A DNA stretch of 64,000 nt from Gemmatimonadota bacterium (GCA_016873995.1 VGVR01000008.1:1-64000); one strand, 5' to 3'. Positions 16,269 to 25,465 are shown, numbered from the stretch's first letter. Made by a program: numbers and translations. The notes: a model not told the origin generated them from the sequence alone.

Positions 16269-16597
16269 TCCGTCTGGGGGCGAGGCTCGCCCGGCCGTGC
16301 GTCGGCCGCGGCTAGCCCCGACCCCTGGATGCGTGAAGGCGCAGGCGACAACGGTAGCGCACCGTCCAACAGGCGCTCGGTGAAGTCGAGTCGCGCGTCC
16401 ATGTTGTGCACGTGGCGCCCGAGCTCCGCGACCTCGGAGCGGAGCAGATCCAGTTCGGACCCGCGGAGCCTCTCGCTCGGCATCGGCGGTGGATCGAGCC
16501 TCTTCAGCAACCACTGCGTCAGCAGGGTCCCCACCGTGCCCACCGCTCCCCCGCTCACGAAGACGGCGAGTAGGGCAATCCACATCTCTGGACCCAT
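16265..16597 (-). CDS. Small membrane-anchored coiled-coil protein, unknown
   Basis: The 110-residue frame encodes one membrane helix (about residues 5-30, WIALLAVFVSGGAVGTVGTL), then an acidic coiled-coil-like stretch (LRGSELDLLRSEVAELGRHVHNMDARLDFTERLL cut into heptads) and a Pro-rich tail. The layout resembles small envelope proteins of unknown role. It converges with the two-HTH gene: both stops are TAG and share the palindromic CTAG at 16265-16268. The start is ATG 16597. The organised hydrophobic and coiled-coil parts make it more than a shadow frame. Confidence 0.6.
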   Translation of the reverse strand: MGPEMWIALLAVFVSGGAVGTVGTLLTQWLLKRLDPPPMPSERLRGSELDLLRSEVAELGRHVHNMDARLDFTERLLDGALPLSPAPSRIQGSGLAAADARPGEPRPQTD

Positions 16598-16725
16598 GAC
16601 GGTATCCTCGCTCGACCGGTCGAACCGCCGCTCCCGCGACGTCTTTCGGGACGCCTAGGAGCGAGCCGAAGTTTCACGGCCCGTTGCTACGGAGCCAGTG
16701 GGGAGACCCTTCAGCGCGAGCGCCT

Positions 16726-17433
16726 GTGGATCTCTACGTCGGGACCAGCGGCTACAGCTACGACGAGTGGAAGGGGAGCTTCTATCCGGAAGACCTCCCG
16801 GCGAAGCGCATGCTCGCGTACTACGCCGAGCGCCTGAGCTCGGTGGAGATCAACAACACCTTCTACCGGCTTCCGAGCGCCTCGGTGCTCGAGGGATGGG
16901 CCGAGCAGGTCCCTGCCGAGTTCCGGTTCTCGATCAAGGCCTCCCGCCGCATCACGCACTTCGCCCGCCTCAAACCCGAAGCCCGGGAGCCCACTGAGTA
17001 CATGATGTCCACGGTGGCCTCGCTGGGGGCCCGGCTCGGCGTCGTGCTCTTCCAGCTGCCCCCGAACATGAAGGCGGAGGTGGAGCGTCTGGCCGCATTC
17101 CTGGAGATACTCCCGCCTGCCGCGCCGACGGCCTTCGAGTTCCGGCACGAGTCGTGGCGCGACCCGGTCGTGGGCGAGCTCCTTCGCGCCCGGGGCGTGG
17201 CGCTGGTCTGCGCGGACACCGAGGAGTCCCCGGACGACGAGGTCATCGTGCCTACGGCCTCATGGGGGTACCTCCGGCTCAGGCGTCCCGACTACACAGA
17301 CGCCGACTTGTCCCGCTGGGTGGGTCGGATTGCGGATACCGGCTGGGAGCGGGCCTACGTGTTCTTCAAGCACGAGGACGAAGGGGCAGGCCCCCGGCTG
17401 GCCGGGCGGTTCCGCGAGCTGGCGGAAGGATAG
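16726..17433 (+). CDS. DUF72 family protein
   Basis: From GTG 16726 the protein has 235 residues and begins VDLYVGTSGYSYDEWKGSFYP, matching the normal DUF72 N-terminus. Other family features are VEINNTFYRLP, FSIKASRRITH, LGVVLFQLPPN and FEFRHESW. The fold is a TIM barrel. Its activity is unknown, though a role in nucleic-acid or sugar chemistry has been suggested for some members. The frame could begin at TTG 16684, which adds 14 unconserved residues. A short GGGGT-GGCA-ACCCC hairpin follows the stop (17442-17455). Confidence 0.9.
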   Translation: MDLYVGTSGYSYDEWKGSFYPEDLPAKRMLAYYAERLSSVEINNTFYRLPSASVLEGWAEQVPAEFRFSIKASRRITHFARLKPEAREPTEYMMSTVASLGARLGVVLFQLPPNMKAEVERLAAFLEILPPAAPTAFEFRHESWRDPVVGELLRARGVALVCADTEESPDDEVIVPTASWGYLRLRRPDYTDADLSRWVGRIADTGWERAYVFFKHEDEGAGPRLAGRFRELAEG

Positions 17434-17672
17434 GCCCAACAGGGGTGGCAACCCCCGCCGAACCACCCGCGTCAGAGCCTGTGGACAAGGCCTGCCAAGG
17501 CTCATAAGATCGGGCCCGTTTCCTTGGAGACCTTGGGGTCCGGGCGGAGTCGAAAGTACCGGTCCCGTCCCCCTCGGACGGTCCACGATGGATGGACCAC
17601 TCGCGCACTAGCCACGTCGAGCTGAGGCCGGCGAGGCTCTTTTTCGCTTTCGGGAGCCGTAGAGGAGTCGAG

Positions 17673-18671
17673 ATGATTTCGGTCGATGCAGTGAGCAAGC
17701 GCTACGGTGGTGTGACCGCCGTGGATCACCTCACCTTCACCGTCGAGCGCGGTGAGGTGGTTGGCTTCCTCGGGCCCAACGGCGCGGGCAAGACCACGAC
17801 GATGCGCATGATCACGGGCACCTTGCAGCCGGACGAGGGCGCGGTGCGCCTCGACGGAGTGCCGGTGACCGACGATCCGCTGGCGGCCAAGCGGCGCATC
17901 GGGTATCTGCCCGAGGCGAACCCGCTCTACGACGAGCTGCTCGTCGCTGAGTATCTCGACTACGTCGCAGACCTGCGTGGACTCTCCGCAGCTTACGCTC
18001 GCTCCGGCATCAGAGCGGCGGTGGACGAGACCGACATCGGCGCGGTGTTCTACCGCCCCATCGGGGAGTGCTCGAAGGGATATCGGCAGAGGATCGGGCT
18101 CGCGGGCGCGATCCTGCACCGCCCCGAGGTGCTCATCCTCGACGAGCCCACCGAGGGTCTCGACCCCAACCAGCGCGTCGAGATTCGTCGCCTGGTGAGC
18201 ACGCTCGGCCGGGAGCGCACCGTGCTCCTCAGCACCCACGTCATGCAGGAGGTGGAAGCGACTTGCTCGCGGTTGGTGATTCTGAGCCAGGGCAAGCTGG
18301 CCGCCGAGGGAGGCGTTCAGGAGCTGCTCTCGAAGCGGACGGGCGGCGCCCGCTACGTCGTGGAGGCGGAGGGGAGCGGAGTCGCCGAGTCGCTGGCGGC
18401 GCTCGCAGGAGTCACCGGGCACGCCTCGGAGCCCGCCAACGGTCGTGTGCGCGTGACCTTGGATGCGGGCGACGATGTCGAGCTCAGGCCGGCCATCTTC
18501 GGGATGGCGCGCGACCGAGGTTGGACGCTCTGGGAGCTACACCGGGAGCGCGCGAGCCTCGAGCAGCTCTTCCGCTCGCTGACTGCGGACAGCTCGGCGA
18601 ACGAGGCGCCCCCGACGTCCGGCGGAGCGGAACCGCAGTCGAGCGGTGGCGAGAGTGAGGTGGGCGCATGA
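17673..18671 (+). CDS. gldA: ABC transporter ATP-binding protein, GldA/CcmA-like
   Basis: The 332-residue ATPase has Walker A GPNGAGKTTT, signature CSKGYRQRIGLA, Walker B LILDEPTEGLDPNQ and the switch histidine in STHV, followed by a C-terminal extension like that of GldA. GAGGAG precedes the ATG at 17673 by 7 nt; the upstream 27 codons of open frame are discarded. It overlaps the next gene by 4 nt. With the following fused GldF-GldG protein and the DUF4340 protein it forms a complete exporter operon. GldAFG supports gliding in Bacteroidota; elsewhere the role is unknown. Confidence 0.88.
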   Translation: MISVDAVSKRYGGVTAVDHLTFTVERGEVVGFLGPNGAGKTTTMRMITGTLQPDEGAVRLDGVPVTDDPLAAKRRIGYLPEANPLYDELLVAEYLDYVADLRGLSAAYARSGIRAAVDETDIGAVFYRPIGECSKGYRQRIGLAGAILHRPEVLILDEPTEGLDPNQRVEIRRLVSTLGRERTVLLSTHVMQEVEATCSRLVILSQGKLAAEGGVQELLSKRTGGARYVVEAEGSGVAESLAALAGVTGHASEPANGRVRVTLDAGDDVELRPAIFGMARDRGWTLWELHRERASLEQLFRSLTADSSANEAPPTSGGAEPQSSGGESEVGA

Positions 18672-20890
18672 TCAGGAACGTGTGGGCGGTGGCCCGCCGC
18701 GAAGTGCGCGGCTACTTCGACCAAGCGACGGCGTACGTGCTCGTGGTGGCCTTCCTCGGCCTCACGCTCTTCCTCGCTTACCGCTCCATGTACGGGATGG
18801 GCGTGGCGTCCCTACGGCCCATCTTCGATCTGCTGCCGATGCTGTTCGCGGTGTTCGTGCCCGCGGCCACCATGCGGACTCTGGCCGAAGAGCGGCGGAG
18901 CCGCACGCTCGAGTGGCTGCTAGCGCAACCGGTGAGCGAGCTGGAGGTGGTGGTCGGCAAGCTGCTCGGCGACTGGCTCTTCGTGCTGATCGCGCTTGCG
19001 GGCACTGTGCCTACGGCGCTCGCGGTCCTGCTGGTGTCGGATGCCGACGCGGGCATCATGGTCGCGCAGTACCTGGGGGCCGCGCTGCTCGCGCTGCAGT
19101 TCGTGGCGTTGGGCCTGTGGGCGTCCAGCTTCACGCGCAACCAGATCACGGCCTTCATCGTTGCCGCGATCGCGGCCTTCACGCTCTTCCTGATCGGACT
19201 TCCGGTCGTCCAGATCGGGGTGCCGCCGGTGGTCGCCGGCGGCCTCGCGAAGCTGTCGGTGCTCAGTCACTTCCAGAACGTGGCGCGCGGCGTCGTCGAT
19301 CTCCGGGACGTGCTCTACTTCGTCTCGACCACGGCTCTGTTCGTGGTGCTGGCGTTGGGCGCGGTGATGCGCGAGCGGCTGAGTCACTCGCGGGCCGAGT
19401 GGCGGCGCATGCGCCTGGGCGCTGCGGTGTTCGCCCTGTTGGTCCTCGTGGTCAATCTGCTCGGGAGCTACGTGCGCGGGCGTATCGATCTGACCTCGGG
19501 GAACCTCTACACGCTGGAGGACGGCACGCGCGACCTGCTGGGCGAGCTCGACGACATGGTGGAGGTGACGCTGTACGCGTCTGCCAACTTGCCCGCCGAG
19601 ATGCAGCTGAGCCTGCGCGATGTGCGCGACGTGCTCGCCGACATGGAGGGGTCCGCCAACGGCAACCTGCGCGTCACCGAGGTGAACCCCGACGAGGACG
19701 ACGCGCTGGTCTCGCAGGCGGAGGCTCTCGGGATCTACCCGGTCGAGTTCAACGTGCTCACCGAAGATCAGTTCTCCATCCAGCGCGGGTACTACGGGCT
19801 GGTCATCCGCTATGCCGAGCGCACGGAGGTCACCCCGGTCATCAACCGGACCGATGATCTCGAGTTCCGGCTGACCTCGGCGATCTACGACATGACGACG
19901 ACCGATCGTGTCGGTCTCGGCTACGCCACCGGGTTTGGCGCCCAGCCGATCGGAGACGTGCCCGGCCTGATGGAGAGCCTCGGCCAGCGCTACGACATCC
20001 GCGCGGTGGACTTGAACGGGGATAGCGTGCCGCCCATCGCCTTCCAGGACATCGAGGTGCTGGTGATCCGGGGCCCGAAGGAGCCGCTCAGCCCGGCCGC
20101 AGCCGAGCGGGTGCGCGAGTTCGTGGACGCGGGCGGAGCCGCCTTCCTGATGCTCGAGTCGGTGGCCCTCGATCAGGAGTCGCCCACGGCGTTTCCGGTC
20201 TCGAGCGGACTCGAGAGTTTCCTGGCGAGCCGTGGCGTGGCCCTGTCCTCCAGCATGGTGGCCGACCTGGCGTCCAGCGAACGGGTGAACGCGGGTAGCC
20301 AGGGGATTTTCCAGGTGGTGGTGCCGTACCCGCTCTGGCCGATCGCCAATCCGGCGGGAGACCATGCCATCACGAGTGGGCTGAACGCGCTCACGATGGG
20401 ATGGGCTGCCGCGCTCGAGGTGTCGGACAGCGCCAACGTGACGCCGCTCTGGCGGACCAGCGAGGCCGCGGCGCTGCGTGACACTTCGCTGCCCATTCTG
20501 CCCAACCAGGACTGGAACGTCCCCGAGGAGGAGCTGGGGGTCCGCATACTCGCTGCAGCGGTGACTCCCGCTGAAGGGGACACGCGCGGCCGCATGGTGG
20601 TCGTGGGTGACGCCACCTTCGCCGAGGGCCAGTTCGTGCAGTACAACCCGAACAACCTGGCCTTCGTCGCCAACTCCATCGACTGGCTGGCGCAGGACGA
20701 GGCGCTCATCCGCATCCGCTCCAAGGACCGCAGGCCGCCCAACTTGGTGTTCTCTTCCGACCTGACGCGGAACGTCATCAAGTGGGGGAACCTGGTGGGC
20801 GTGCCGCTCTTGTTCGTTCTGCTCGGGCTGGCACGCGTGACGGGTCGCCGCCGTCGCGCCGAGGCACGCCGGCGGGAGGTGGTCCAGTGA
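18668..20890 (+). CDS. GldF-GldG fusion ABC transporter permease/auxiliary protein
   Basis: The 740-residue protein joins two families usually encoded separately. Residues 1-240 are an ABC-2 permease of the GldF type with six membrane helices and the conserved RTLEWLLAQPVSE loop. Residues 250-715 are a GldG/DUF7088-like auxiliary protein: a membrane helix, YTLEDGTRDLL, a large extracytoplasmic domain with LVIRGPKEPLS and a C-terminal helix. Starts and stops overlap both neighbours by 4 nt. The substrate is unknown. Confidence 0.87.
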   Translation: MIRNVWAVARREVRGYFDQATAYVLVVAFLGLTLFLAYRSMYGMGVASLRPIFDLLPMLFAVFVPAATMRTLAEERRSRTLEWLLAQPVSELEVVVGKLLGDWLFVLIALAGTVPTALAVLLVSDADAGIMVAQYLGAALLALQFVALGLWASSFTRNQITAFIVAAIAAFTLFLIGLPVVQIGVPPVVAGGLAKLSVLSHFQNVARGVVDLRDVLYFVSTTALFVVLALGAVMRERLSHSRAEWRRMRLGAAVFALLVLVVNLLGSYVRGRIDLTSGNLYTLEDGTRDLLGELDDMVEVTLYASANLPAEMQLSLRDVRDVLADMEGSANGNLRVTEVNPDEDDALVSQAEALGIYPVEFNVLTEDQFSIQRGYYGLVIRYAERTEVTPVINRTDDLEFRLTSAIYDMTTTDRVGLGYATGFGAQPIGDVPGLMESLGQRYDIRAVDLNGDSVPPIAFQDIEVLVIRGPKEPLSPAAAERVREFVDAGGAAFLMLESVALDQESPTAFPVSSGLESFLASRGVALSSSMVADLASSERVNAGSQGIFQVVVPYPLWPIANPAGDHAITSGLNALTMGWAAALEVSDSANVTPLWRTSEAAALRDTSLPILPNQDWNVPEEELGVRILAAAVTPAEGDTRGRMVVVGDATFAEGQFVQYNPNNLAFVANSIDWLAQDEALIRIRSKDRRPPNLVFSSDLTRNVIKWGNLVGVPLLFVLLGLARVTGRRRRAEARRREVVQ

Positions 20891-21801
20891 GCGAACGGAC
20901 CCTGAAGCGGCTCCTGGGCGCGCTCGGAGCCGCCGCGGCACTCTGGCTCGTGATCTTCCTCGTCTCCAATCGGGCTGCCGACTCGGAGCCCGAGATCGAA
21001 AGCGCGATTGCGACCTTCTTCGACGGCGCCAGCGATACGACCTTGAGCGCGGTCCGCCTCAGCAGCCAGGCCGGTGCGGTCGAGCTGCGCCGGGTCGCGG
21101 GCAGCTGGATGGTCAACGGATTCAGGAGCGATTCGGGCTCGATCGCGCGGTTCTTCCAGACGCTCGGCAACTCGCGCGTCGCGAGTCTGGCGGCCTCGAA
21201 TCCCACGAACCACGCACGCATGGGAGTCGCGGCGGACACCGCCGCGAGGGTGGAGCTCGAGGGCCAGGGGGCGTCGCGTACGCTGCTCATAGGCGTCGAC
21301 GGCCCGAGGTCGGCCACCGTGTATGCGCGTCTCCCCGACGAGGACGCGGTGTATCTCCTCGATTCGGGCATCCGCTCGTTCGTGTTCCGCCAGCTGGACG
21401 ATTGGCGTAACCGCCGCATGGTCCGGATCGACACCGCTCAGGTGCGTCGGATCGCCGTGACTCGTGACCGAGACTCCTTCGAGCTCGTCCGCGGCGACTC
21501 GGCGTGGACGTTCGCGAACGGCACGCCCGCCGACGCGAACCAGGTACGGGGGCTCATGAACGAGCTGGCCCAAGGAGTGGTCGCGTCCAGGTTCGTGGCG
21601 GATACGGACTCGATCGGCATGCTTCCTCAGGCCGGACGGACCGTGGTGTACGACGCCACCGGCCAGGAGCTCACAGCCGTGACCGTGGGGGGTGGAACCG
21701 GCGACCGCTGGGGCATGGTGGCCGGCGACAGCGTGCGCTATCGACTGCCGCCCTTCCGCGTGGATCTGGTGGTGCCGACGCTGGAGTCCGTGCGGCCGTA
21801 G
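20887..21801 (+). CDS. DUF4340 domain-containing membrane-anchored protein
   Basis: The 304-residue protein has one N-terminal membrane helix (about residues 12-28, LGAAAALWLVIFLVS) and a long beta-rich extracytoplasmic region of the DUF4340 type (repeated V-x-R-V-A-x-S-W modules such as VELRRVAGSWMVNG and FELVRGDSAWTF). DUF4340 proteins regularly follow GldG-like genes and probably form the outer part of the same machine. The GTG start overlaps the upstream stop (GTGA). It is the last gene of the operon and converges with the minus-strand gene at 21845. Confidence 0.85.
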   Translation: MSERTLKRLLGALGAAAALWLVIFLVSNRAADSEPEIESAIATFFDGASDTTLSAVRLSSQAGAVELRRVAGSWMVNGFRSDSGSIARFFQTLGNSRVASLAASNPTNHARMGVAADTAARVELEGQGASRTLLIGVDGPRSATVYARLPDEDAVYLLDSGIRSFVFRQLDDWRNRRMVRIDTAQVRRIAVTRDRDSFELVRGDSAWTFANGTPADANQVRGLMNELAQGVVASRFVADTDSIGMLPQAGRTVVYDATGQELTAVTVGGGTGDRWGMVAGDSVRYRLPPFRVDLVVPTLESVRP

Positions 21802-21844
21802 TAGGTCGAGTACGGACGGCGGCTGCGCAAGGCATAGTGTCGTA

Positions 21845-22378
21845 TCATTTCGTAAGCTCGCCCGGTTGCGCGGAGCGGGTCGGGCCGGGGTCGGTGCCGC
21901 CAGCCATGGGGCGGGAGGCCGCCCGCTCTCGAGCGTGCCGCCGCTGCATGAGCGGGTGCACGAACCGCCGTGGAACGGGGTGGTGGAGCACCAGCCCGAC
22001 CAGGTAGGCGATGCCCGCAACCAGGTGCGTCCACGCCAGCGCTTCCAGCCAGCCCACCTGGGTGACGACCTGGATCAGGTAGCCGGTGGCGATCATCGGG
22101 CCGAGCGTCCACATGGACAGGAGTCCGGAACGTCGGCCGGCCCGACTGCGCAACGTGTACTGCCGCCAGATGTGCTCGACGGCCACCAGGCCGACCGCGA
22201 ACACGAACAGCGGCGCCATCAGCACATGGGCTTTGAGCACCCACGGCTGCAGTGGATGGTTGATCACTGCGAACTCGTCCAGCGGCTGCAGCCAGTCCGC
22301 CATCCACCAGTAGACGAGGCCGGTGAGGCCGGTTCCACCGGAGGTGATCCACACCGCCCACTTCTCGAATGGGCTCAC
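21845..22378 (-). CDS. DUF4405-like four-helix membrane protein, possible b-type cytochrome
   Basis: From GTG 22378 the protein has 177 residues and four membrane helices. Histidines lie in or at the ends of helices (H51, H69, H118, H132, H133), as in DUF4405/cytochrome b561-like proteins, so haem ligation is plausible. The GTG overlaps the FMN-binding gene stop (GTGA). It is probably the membrane electron carrier for the flavoprotein encoded just upstream. The gene closes a three-gene operon controlled by the Fur-like site at 24273. Longer starts in this frame run through the upstream gene and are not supported. Confidence 0.75.
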   Translation of the reverse strand: MSPFEKWAVWITSGGTGLTGLVYWWMADWLQPLDEFAVINHPLQPWVLKAHVLMAPLFVFAVGLVAVEHIWRQYTLRSRAGRRSGLLSMWTLGPMIATGYLIQVVTQVGWLEALAWTHLVAGIAYLVGLVLHHPVPRRFVHPLMQRRHARERAASRPMAGGTDPGPTRSAQPGELTK

Positions 22379-22950
22379 CGCGACGCACTCTGGAACGGCG
22401 CGATCACCTGGTGCAGCGCGAGCACGCGCCGCGCCGCGCCCGTGACGGCCCTCGTGGTCAGCGTCGCTCCGGTGATGCCGTCCACGCCACGCCGCTCCGA
22501 CAGCTCGGCGTCGAGCATCCGGCCGGTGAAGCGTGCGAGCCACCCGTCGGCGGGTCGGTACTCGGGGGGCTCGGAGAAGCGCAGCACCTGTATGCGGCGG
22601 ATGCGCTGGTCGGCGCCCACGACGATCATGAGCACCTCGGGGAGCGTCCTCACACGGTGCGCGTCGAAGTAGGCGACTCCCACCGTGTCGCCTCCTCTGA
22701 CTCCGACGTAGTACGTCACCAGCTCGGCCTCGACGTCGACGCCGCGTCCGGCGAGCTGGCGCGCTTCCGCGAGCTGCGCGGCGGTGAGGTAGGCTGTTCG
22801 CCGCTCGACGGTGTCCGCGTCGGCAAACGCCTGGCGCAACGCCTCATCCTGCGAGACGGCTTGGGCGGCGGCGGGAAGCGCGCGAGCGGCCGTGAGCCCG
22901 AGGGTGACGGCCGCAAGCGCGGCGACGCGACGGAGCGTCAGAAGAGCCAC
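22375..22950 (-). CDS. Secreted FMN-binding domain protein with covalent-flavin motif
   Basis: The 191-residue protein starts at GTG 22950 with a signal peptide ending ALPAAAQA (about residue 31). Its C-terminal half is an FMN-bind domain with the ApbE flavinylation motif TGATLT (residues 160-165), in which T165 would carry FMN by a phosphoester bond. Such domains relay electrons in the periplasm. The start overlaps the porin stop by 13 nt and the stop overlaps the membrane-protein start. No apbE gene is in the window, so the flavin transferase must be elsewhere. Confidence 0.82.
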   Translation of the reverse strand: MALLTLRRVAALAAVTLGLTAARALPAAAQAVSQDEALRQAFADADTVERRTAYLTAAQLAEARQLAGRGVDVEAELVTYYVGVRGGDTVGVAYFDAHRVRTLPEVLMIVVGADQRIRRIQVLRFSEPPEYRPADGWLARFTGRMLDAELSERRGVDGITGATLTTRAVTGAARRVLALHQVIAPFQSASR

Positions 22951-24233
22951 CCCAGCTGCACGTTCCACTGGCTGAGACCCGTGCGCGCTCCGTTCTCGTG
23001 GATCTGACGCGCGAGTTTCAGCACGACTTGGGGGATCGGCTTCCAGGCAGCCCCGAGCGACAGGACCGTCACGTCTTGAGCCGCATCCTCCGAAACGCCG
23101 GGAACGGTCGAGCGGTGCGTGTCGACCTGCTCGTACCGAACGAAGGGCAGCAGCTGATGGGCCAGCCCGGTCGTGCGCAGCACGTCGTAGCCTGCCTCGA
23201 CGTACCATCCTTGCATCTCGTCGCCGACACCGGCGGCACCGCTCAGCGCGTTGAGCTGGTTGAGCTCGCGGGCGTCGTTCAAGGATGCACGCGCCAACAC
23301 GGCGCGCACGTCGAAGCCGTTCCCCTCGTAGTCCGCGTGTACGTCCCAGAGGAACAGGTTGGCCACCACCTCTTCACCCGCGAGCCGACGTCCTTGCCCG
23401 GTTCCGCCGTAGAACGCCGAGGCGCCCACGAGCAGTCCCGGGACACCGACGTAGTCCGCACGGCCGACCAGCGCGAGGCTCTCGGAGAGCGCACGCGTGC
23501 CGCGTTGCCGGCCGCCGCGCAGCCCGCCCGCCGTGAAGCCCGCTCCGTTCAGCGAGTTCATCACGTACGCGCGCCACGCAACGGGACCCGACGTCCCGAA
23601 GAGTCCGATTCCGTTCTCGCGCCACGTCGTGGGAATCACGCGCTGCTCGGTGACCGAGCGCTTCGTCTCCAGGAAGATCGGCGGCTCATGCAGTTCGTTC
23701 ACCAAGCCGAGCGGGGCCAGCAGGAGGCCGGCGCGCAGGCCCACGTTGTCCGTGAGCATGTAATCGACGTACGCGAACTCGAGGTACGCCTCGTTCGCGT
23801 GCTCGATCTCGATCTCGGAGTTGATGAGGAGCCGGTCGTCGAACTTGTATCCGAAGTAGACGATCGCGCGGAGCGCATCGGTCACGTCGCGCGCGGTGGA
23901 GGCCACACCGTCCTCGCGCTCGCCGGCGAAGTTCTCGTAGAGGATCTCGCCGTAGCCGCCGATCGATACGCCCTGAGTGACCTGGTACACCTTCGAAGCG
24001 GCAGGGCCGAGGCCGAGGATGGAGCTGTCGGCCTGGACCACGTCGGCGCCGAGGCTGAGCCGCTCGATCTCGCGGGTGACGCTTTCGAGGCGACGCTCGA
24101 GCTCGGCGATGCGTGCCGAGTCGGATTGCTGGGCTGAAAGTGAGAGGTTCGGAGCAAGTGCCGTCACGGCGAGGACCGTGACGACCTTCGCAAGGAATCG
24201 AGGGGCGGGGGCTCGAAGTGAGAGCGGGCGCAT
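22938..24233 (-). CDS. Outer-membrane porin with N-terminal coiled coil
   Basis: The protein (431 residues from ATG 24233) has a signal peptide (cleaved near LSAQQS, residue 35), a short coiled coil (SARIAELERRLESVTREIERL) typical of trimeric phosphate-selective-type porins, and a 16-18-stranded barrel ending WNVQLGWLF with a terminal Phe. The upstream 30 codons of open frame overlap the operator and are discarded. It is the first gene of an operon with the FMN-binding and 4-TM genes. The Fur-like palindrome at 24273-24289 lies 40 bp before its ATG, which suggests iron-linked expression. Confidence 0.83.
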   Translation of the reverse strand: MRPLSLRAPAPRFLAKVVTVLAVTALAPNLSLSAQQSDSARIAELERRLESVTREIERLSLGADVVQADSSILGLGPAASKVYQVTQGVSIGGYGEILYENFAGEREDGVASTARDVTDALRAIVYFGYKFDDRLLINSEIEIEHANEAYLEFAYVDYMLTDNVGLRAGLLLAPLGLVNELHEPPIFLETKRSVTEQRVIPTTWRENGIGLFGTSGPVAWRAYVMNSLNGAGFTAGGLRGGRQRGTRALSESLALVGRADYVGVPGLLVGASAFYGGTGQGRRLAGEEVVANLFLWDVHADYEGNGFDVRAVLARASLNDARELNQLNALSGAAGVGDEMQGWYVEAGYDVLRTTGLAHQLLPFVRYEQVDTHRSTVPGVSEDAAQDVTVLSLGAAWKPIPQVVLKLARQIHENGARTGLSQWNVQLGWLF

Positions 24234-24272
24234 GGTTCGGAGTGGTGGTGGCAGAGCCCAGCGAGCACAGAC

Positions 24273-24289
24273 TTGAGAACGAGTCTCAA
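24273..24289. promoter_or_regulatory. Fur-like palindrome
   Basis: TTGAGAACGAGTCTCAA is a perfect 6-bp-arm inverted repeat with a 5-bp centre. TGAGA-n5-TCTCA resembles variant Fur boxes of Gram-negative bacteria. On the minus strand a TTGACG (24331-24326) and TATCTC (24308-24303) 17 bp apart could be the porin promoter, placing the palindrome just downstream of the start point, a repressing position. The same gap carries the upstream region of hemB. That Fur is the binder is inference. Confidence 0.5.
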
Positions 24290-24427
24290 CTTCAGGGGCA
24301 TAGAGATACAGGCGCCCACTCATGGCGTCAATCCGGGCCCCTGCTCAGGTCGGAAACGGCCTGCGCCGGGTGGCTCCGAGCCCCGGGTGCGCTACAATCC
24401 TCTCCTTCCCGGGCTGGAGGCCCGTGC

Positions 24428-25450
24428 ATGAGCTCACCGACAGAGACGGACAACCCCGGCCCGCCGTGGCCGCGCGCGCGCCCGCGCCGACTGCGGCGGA
24501 CGGCTCCCCTGCGTGCCCTGGTGCGTGAGCACGCGATCACCCCCGACCGGCTGGTGCTGCCCCTCTTCGTGAGCGAGGTCGATGTGACGCTCGCCGAAGT
24601 GCCGTCGATGCCTGGCGTCCACCGCTGGCCGCTCGAGCGTCTGCCGGAGGCGGCCGCCGCCGCGCGGGACGCAGGCCTCGCAGCCATCCTCCTCTTCGGG
24701 ATTCCGGCTCACAAGGATGCGCGCGGGTCGGAGGCCTCGGCCGACGACGGCATCATTCAGCGCGCGCTACGGAAGCTCCGAGAGTCGGGACACGACGGTC
24801 TGATCATCGCGGATGTCTGCCTCTGCGAGTACACGGATCATGGACACTGTGGCTTACTCGCAGACGACGGCACCATCCTCAACGACGCATCGCTCGAGCG
24901 GTTGGCCGATACGGCCGTGTCGCAGGTTCGAGCGGGTGCGGACATCGTCGCGCCGTCGGCGATGATGGACGGTCAGGTCGCGGCGATCCGTGGAGCCCTC
25001 GACGCGGCGGGGTTCGAGGAGACTGCGATCCTGTCGTACTCGGCCAAGTTCGCGTCGGCGTACTACTGGCCTTTCCGCGATGCCGCCGGGGGTGCACCGA
25101 AGTTCGGCGACAGACGCAGCCACCAAGTCGACCCCGGAAACGCGCGGGAAGCGCTGCGTGAGCACGCCGCCGACGTCGCCGAGGGCGCCGACATCCTCAT
25201 GGTGAAGCCCGGGCTCGCCTACCTCGACATCGTCAGGCGCACCCGTGAGGCGTTTCCCGACCACCCGCTCGCCGTCTACAACGTGAGCGGCGAGTACTCG
25301 ATGGTGAAGGCTGCCGCAGAGCGCGGCTGGCTGGACGAGCGGGCGACCGTCCTGGAGACGCTGCTCGGGTTCCGGAGGGCCGGCGCCGACTTCGTCATCA
25401 CCTACCACGCGCTCGACGCCGCCCGCTGGCTCGCCGAGAGCACCGACTGA
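24428..25450 (+). CDS. hemB: Delta-aminolevulinic acid dehydratase (porphobilinogen synthase)
   Basis: The 340-residue TIM-barrel enzyme condenses two 5-aminolevulinate molecules into porphobilinogen in haem synthesis. It has both active-site lysines (SYSAKFAS and LMVKPG). It also has the zinc cysteine set C131, C133 and C141 in DVCLCEYTDHGHCG, so it belongs to the Zn-dependent branch. The ATG at 24428 is preferred over the open frame upstream, which crosses the porin operator. It is divergent from the iron-linked porin operon. Confidence 0.96.
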   Translation: MSSPTETDNPGPPWPRARPRRLRRTAPLRALVREHAITPDRLVLPLFVSEVDVTLAEVPSMPGVHRWPLERLPEAAAAARDAGLAAILLFGIPAHKDARGSEASADDGIIQRALRKLRESGHDGLIIADVCLCEYTDHGHCGLLADDGTILNDASLERLADTAVSQVRAGADIVAPSAMMDGQVAAIRGALDAAGFEETAILSYSAKFASAYYWPFRDAAGGAPKFGDRRSHQVDPGNAREALREHAADVAEGADILMVKPGLAYLDIVRRTREAFPDHPLAVYNVSGEYSMVKAAAERGWLDERATVLETLLGFRRAGADFVITYHALDAARWLAESTD

Positions 25451-25465
25451 GCGCAGCCTGCCAGC

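Noticed and set aside
17480-17580. Copy of the 54316 repeat in the gap before the GldA gene
   Set aside because: Only GTGGACAAGGC and a loose GCC-AGG match are shared, which can be chance in GC-rich DNA.
18920-20941. 673-codon minus-strand frame opposite the GldF-GldG gene
   Set aside because: Low-complexity His/Arg/Gln-rich translation without motifs, while the opposite strand encodes a clear transporter.
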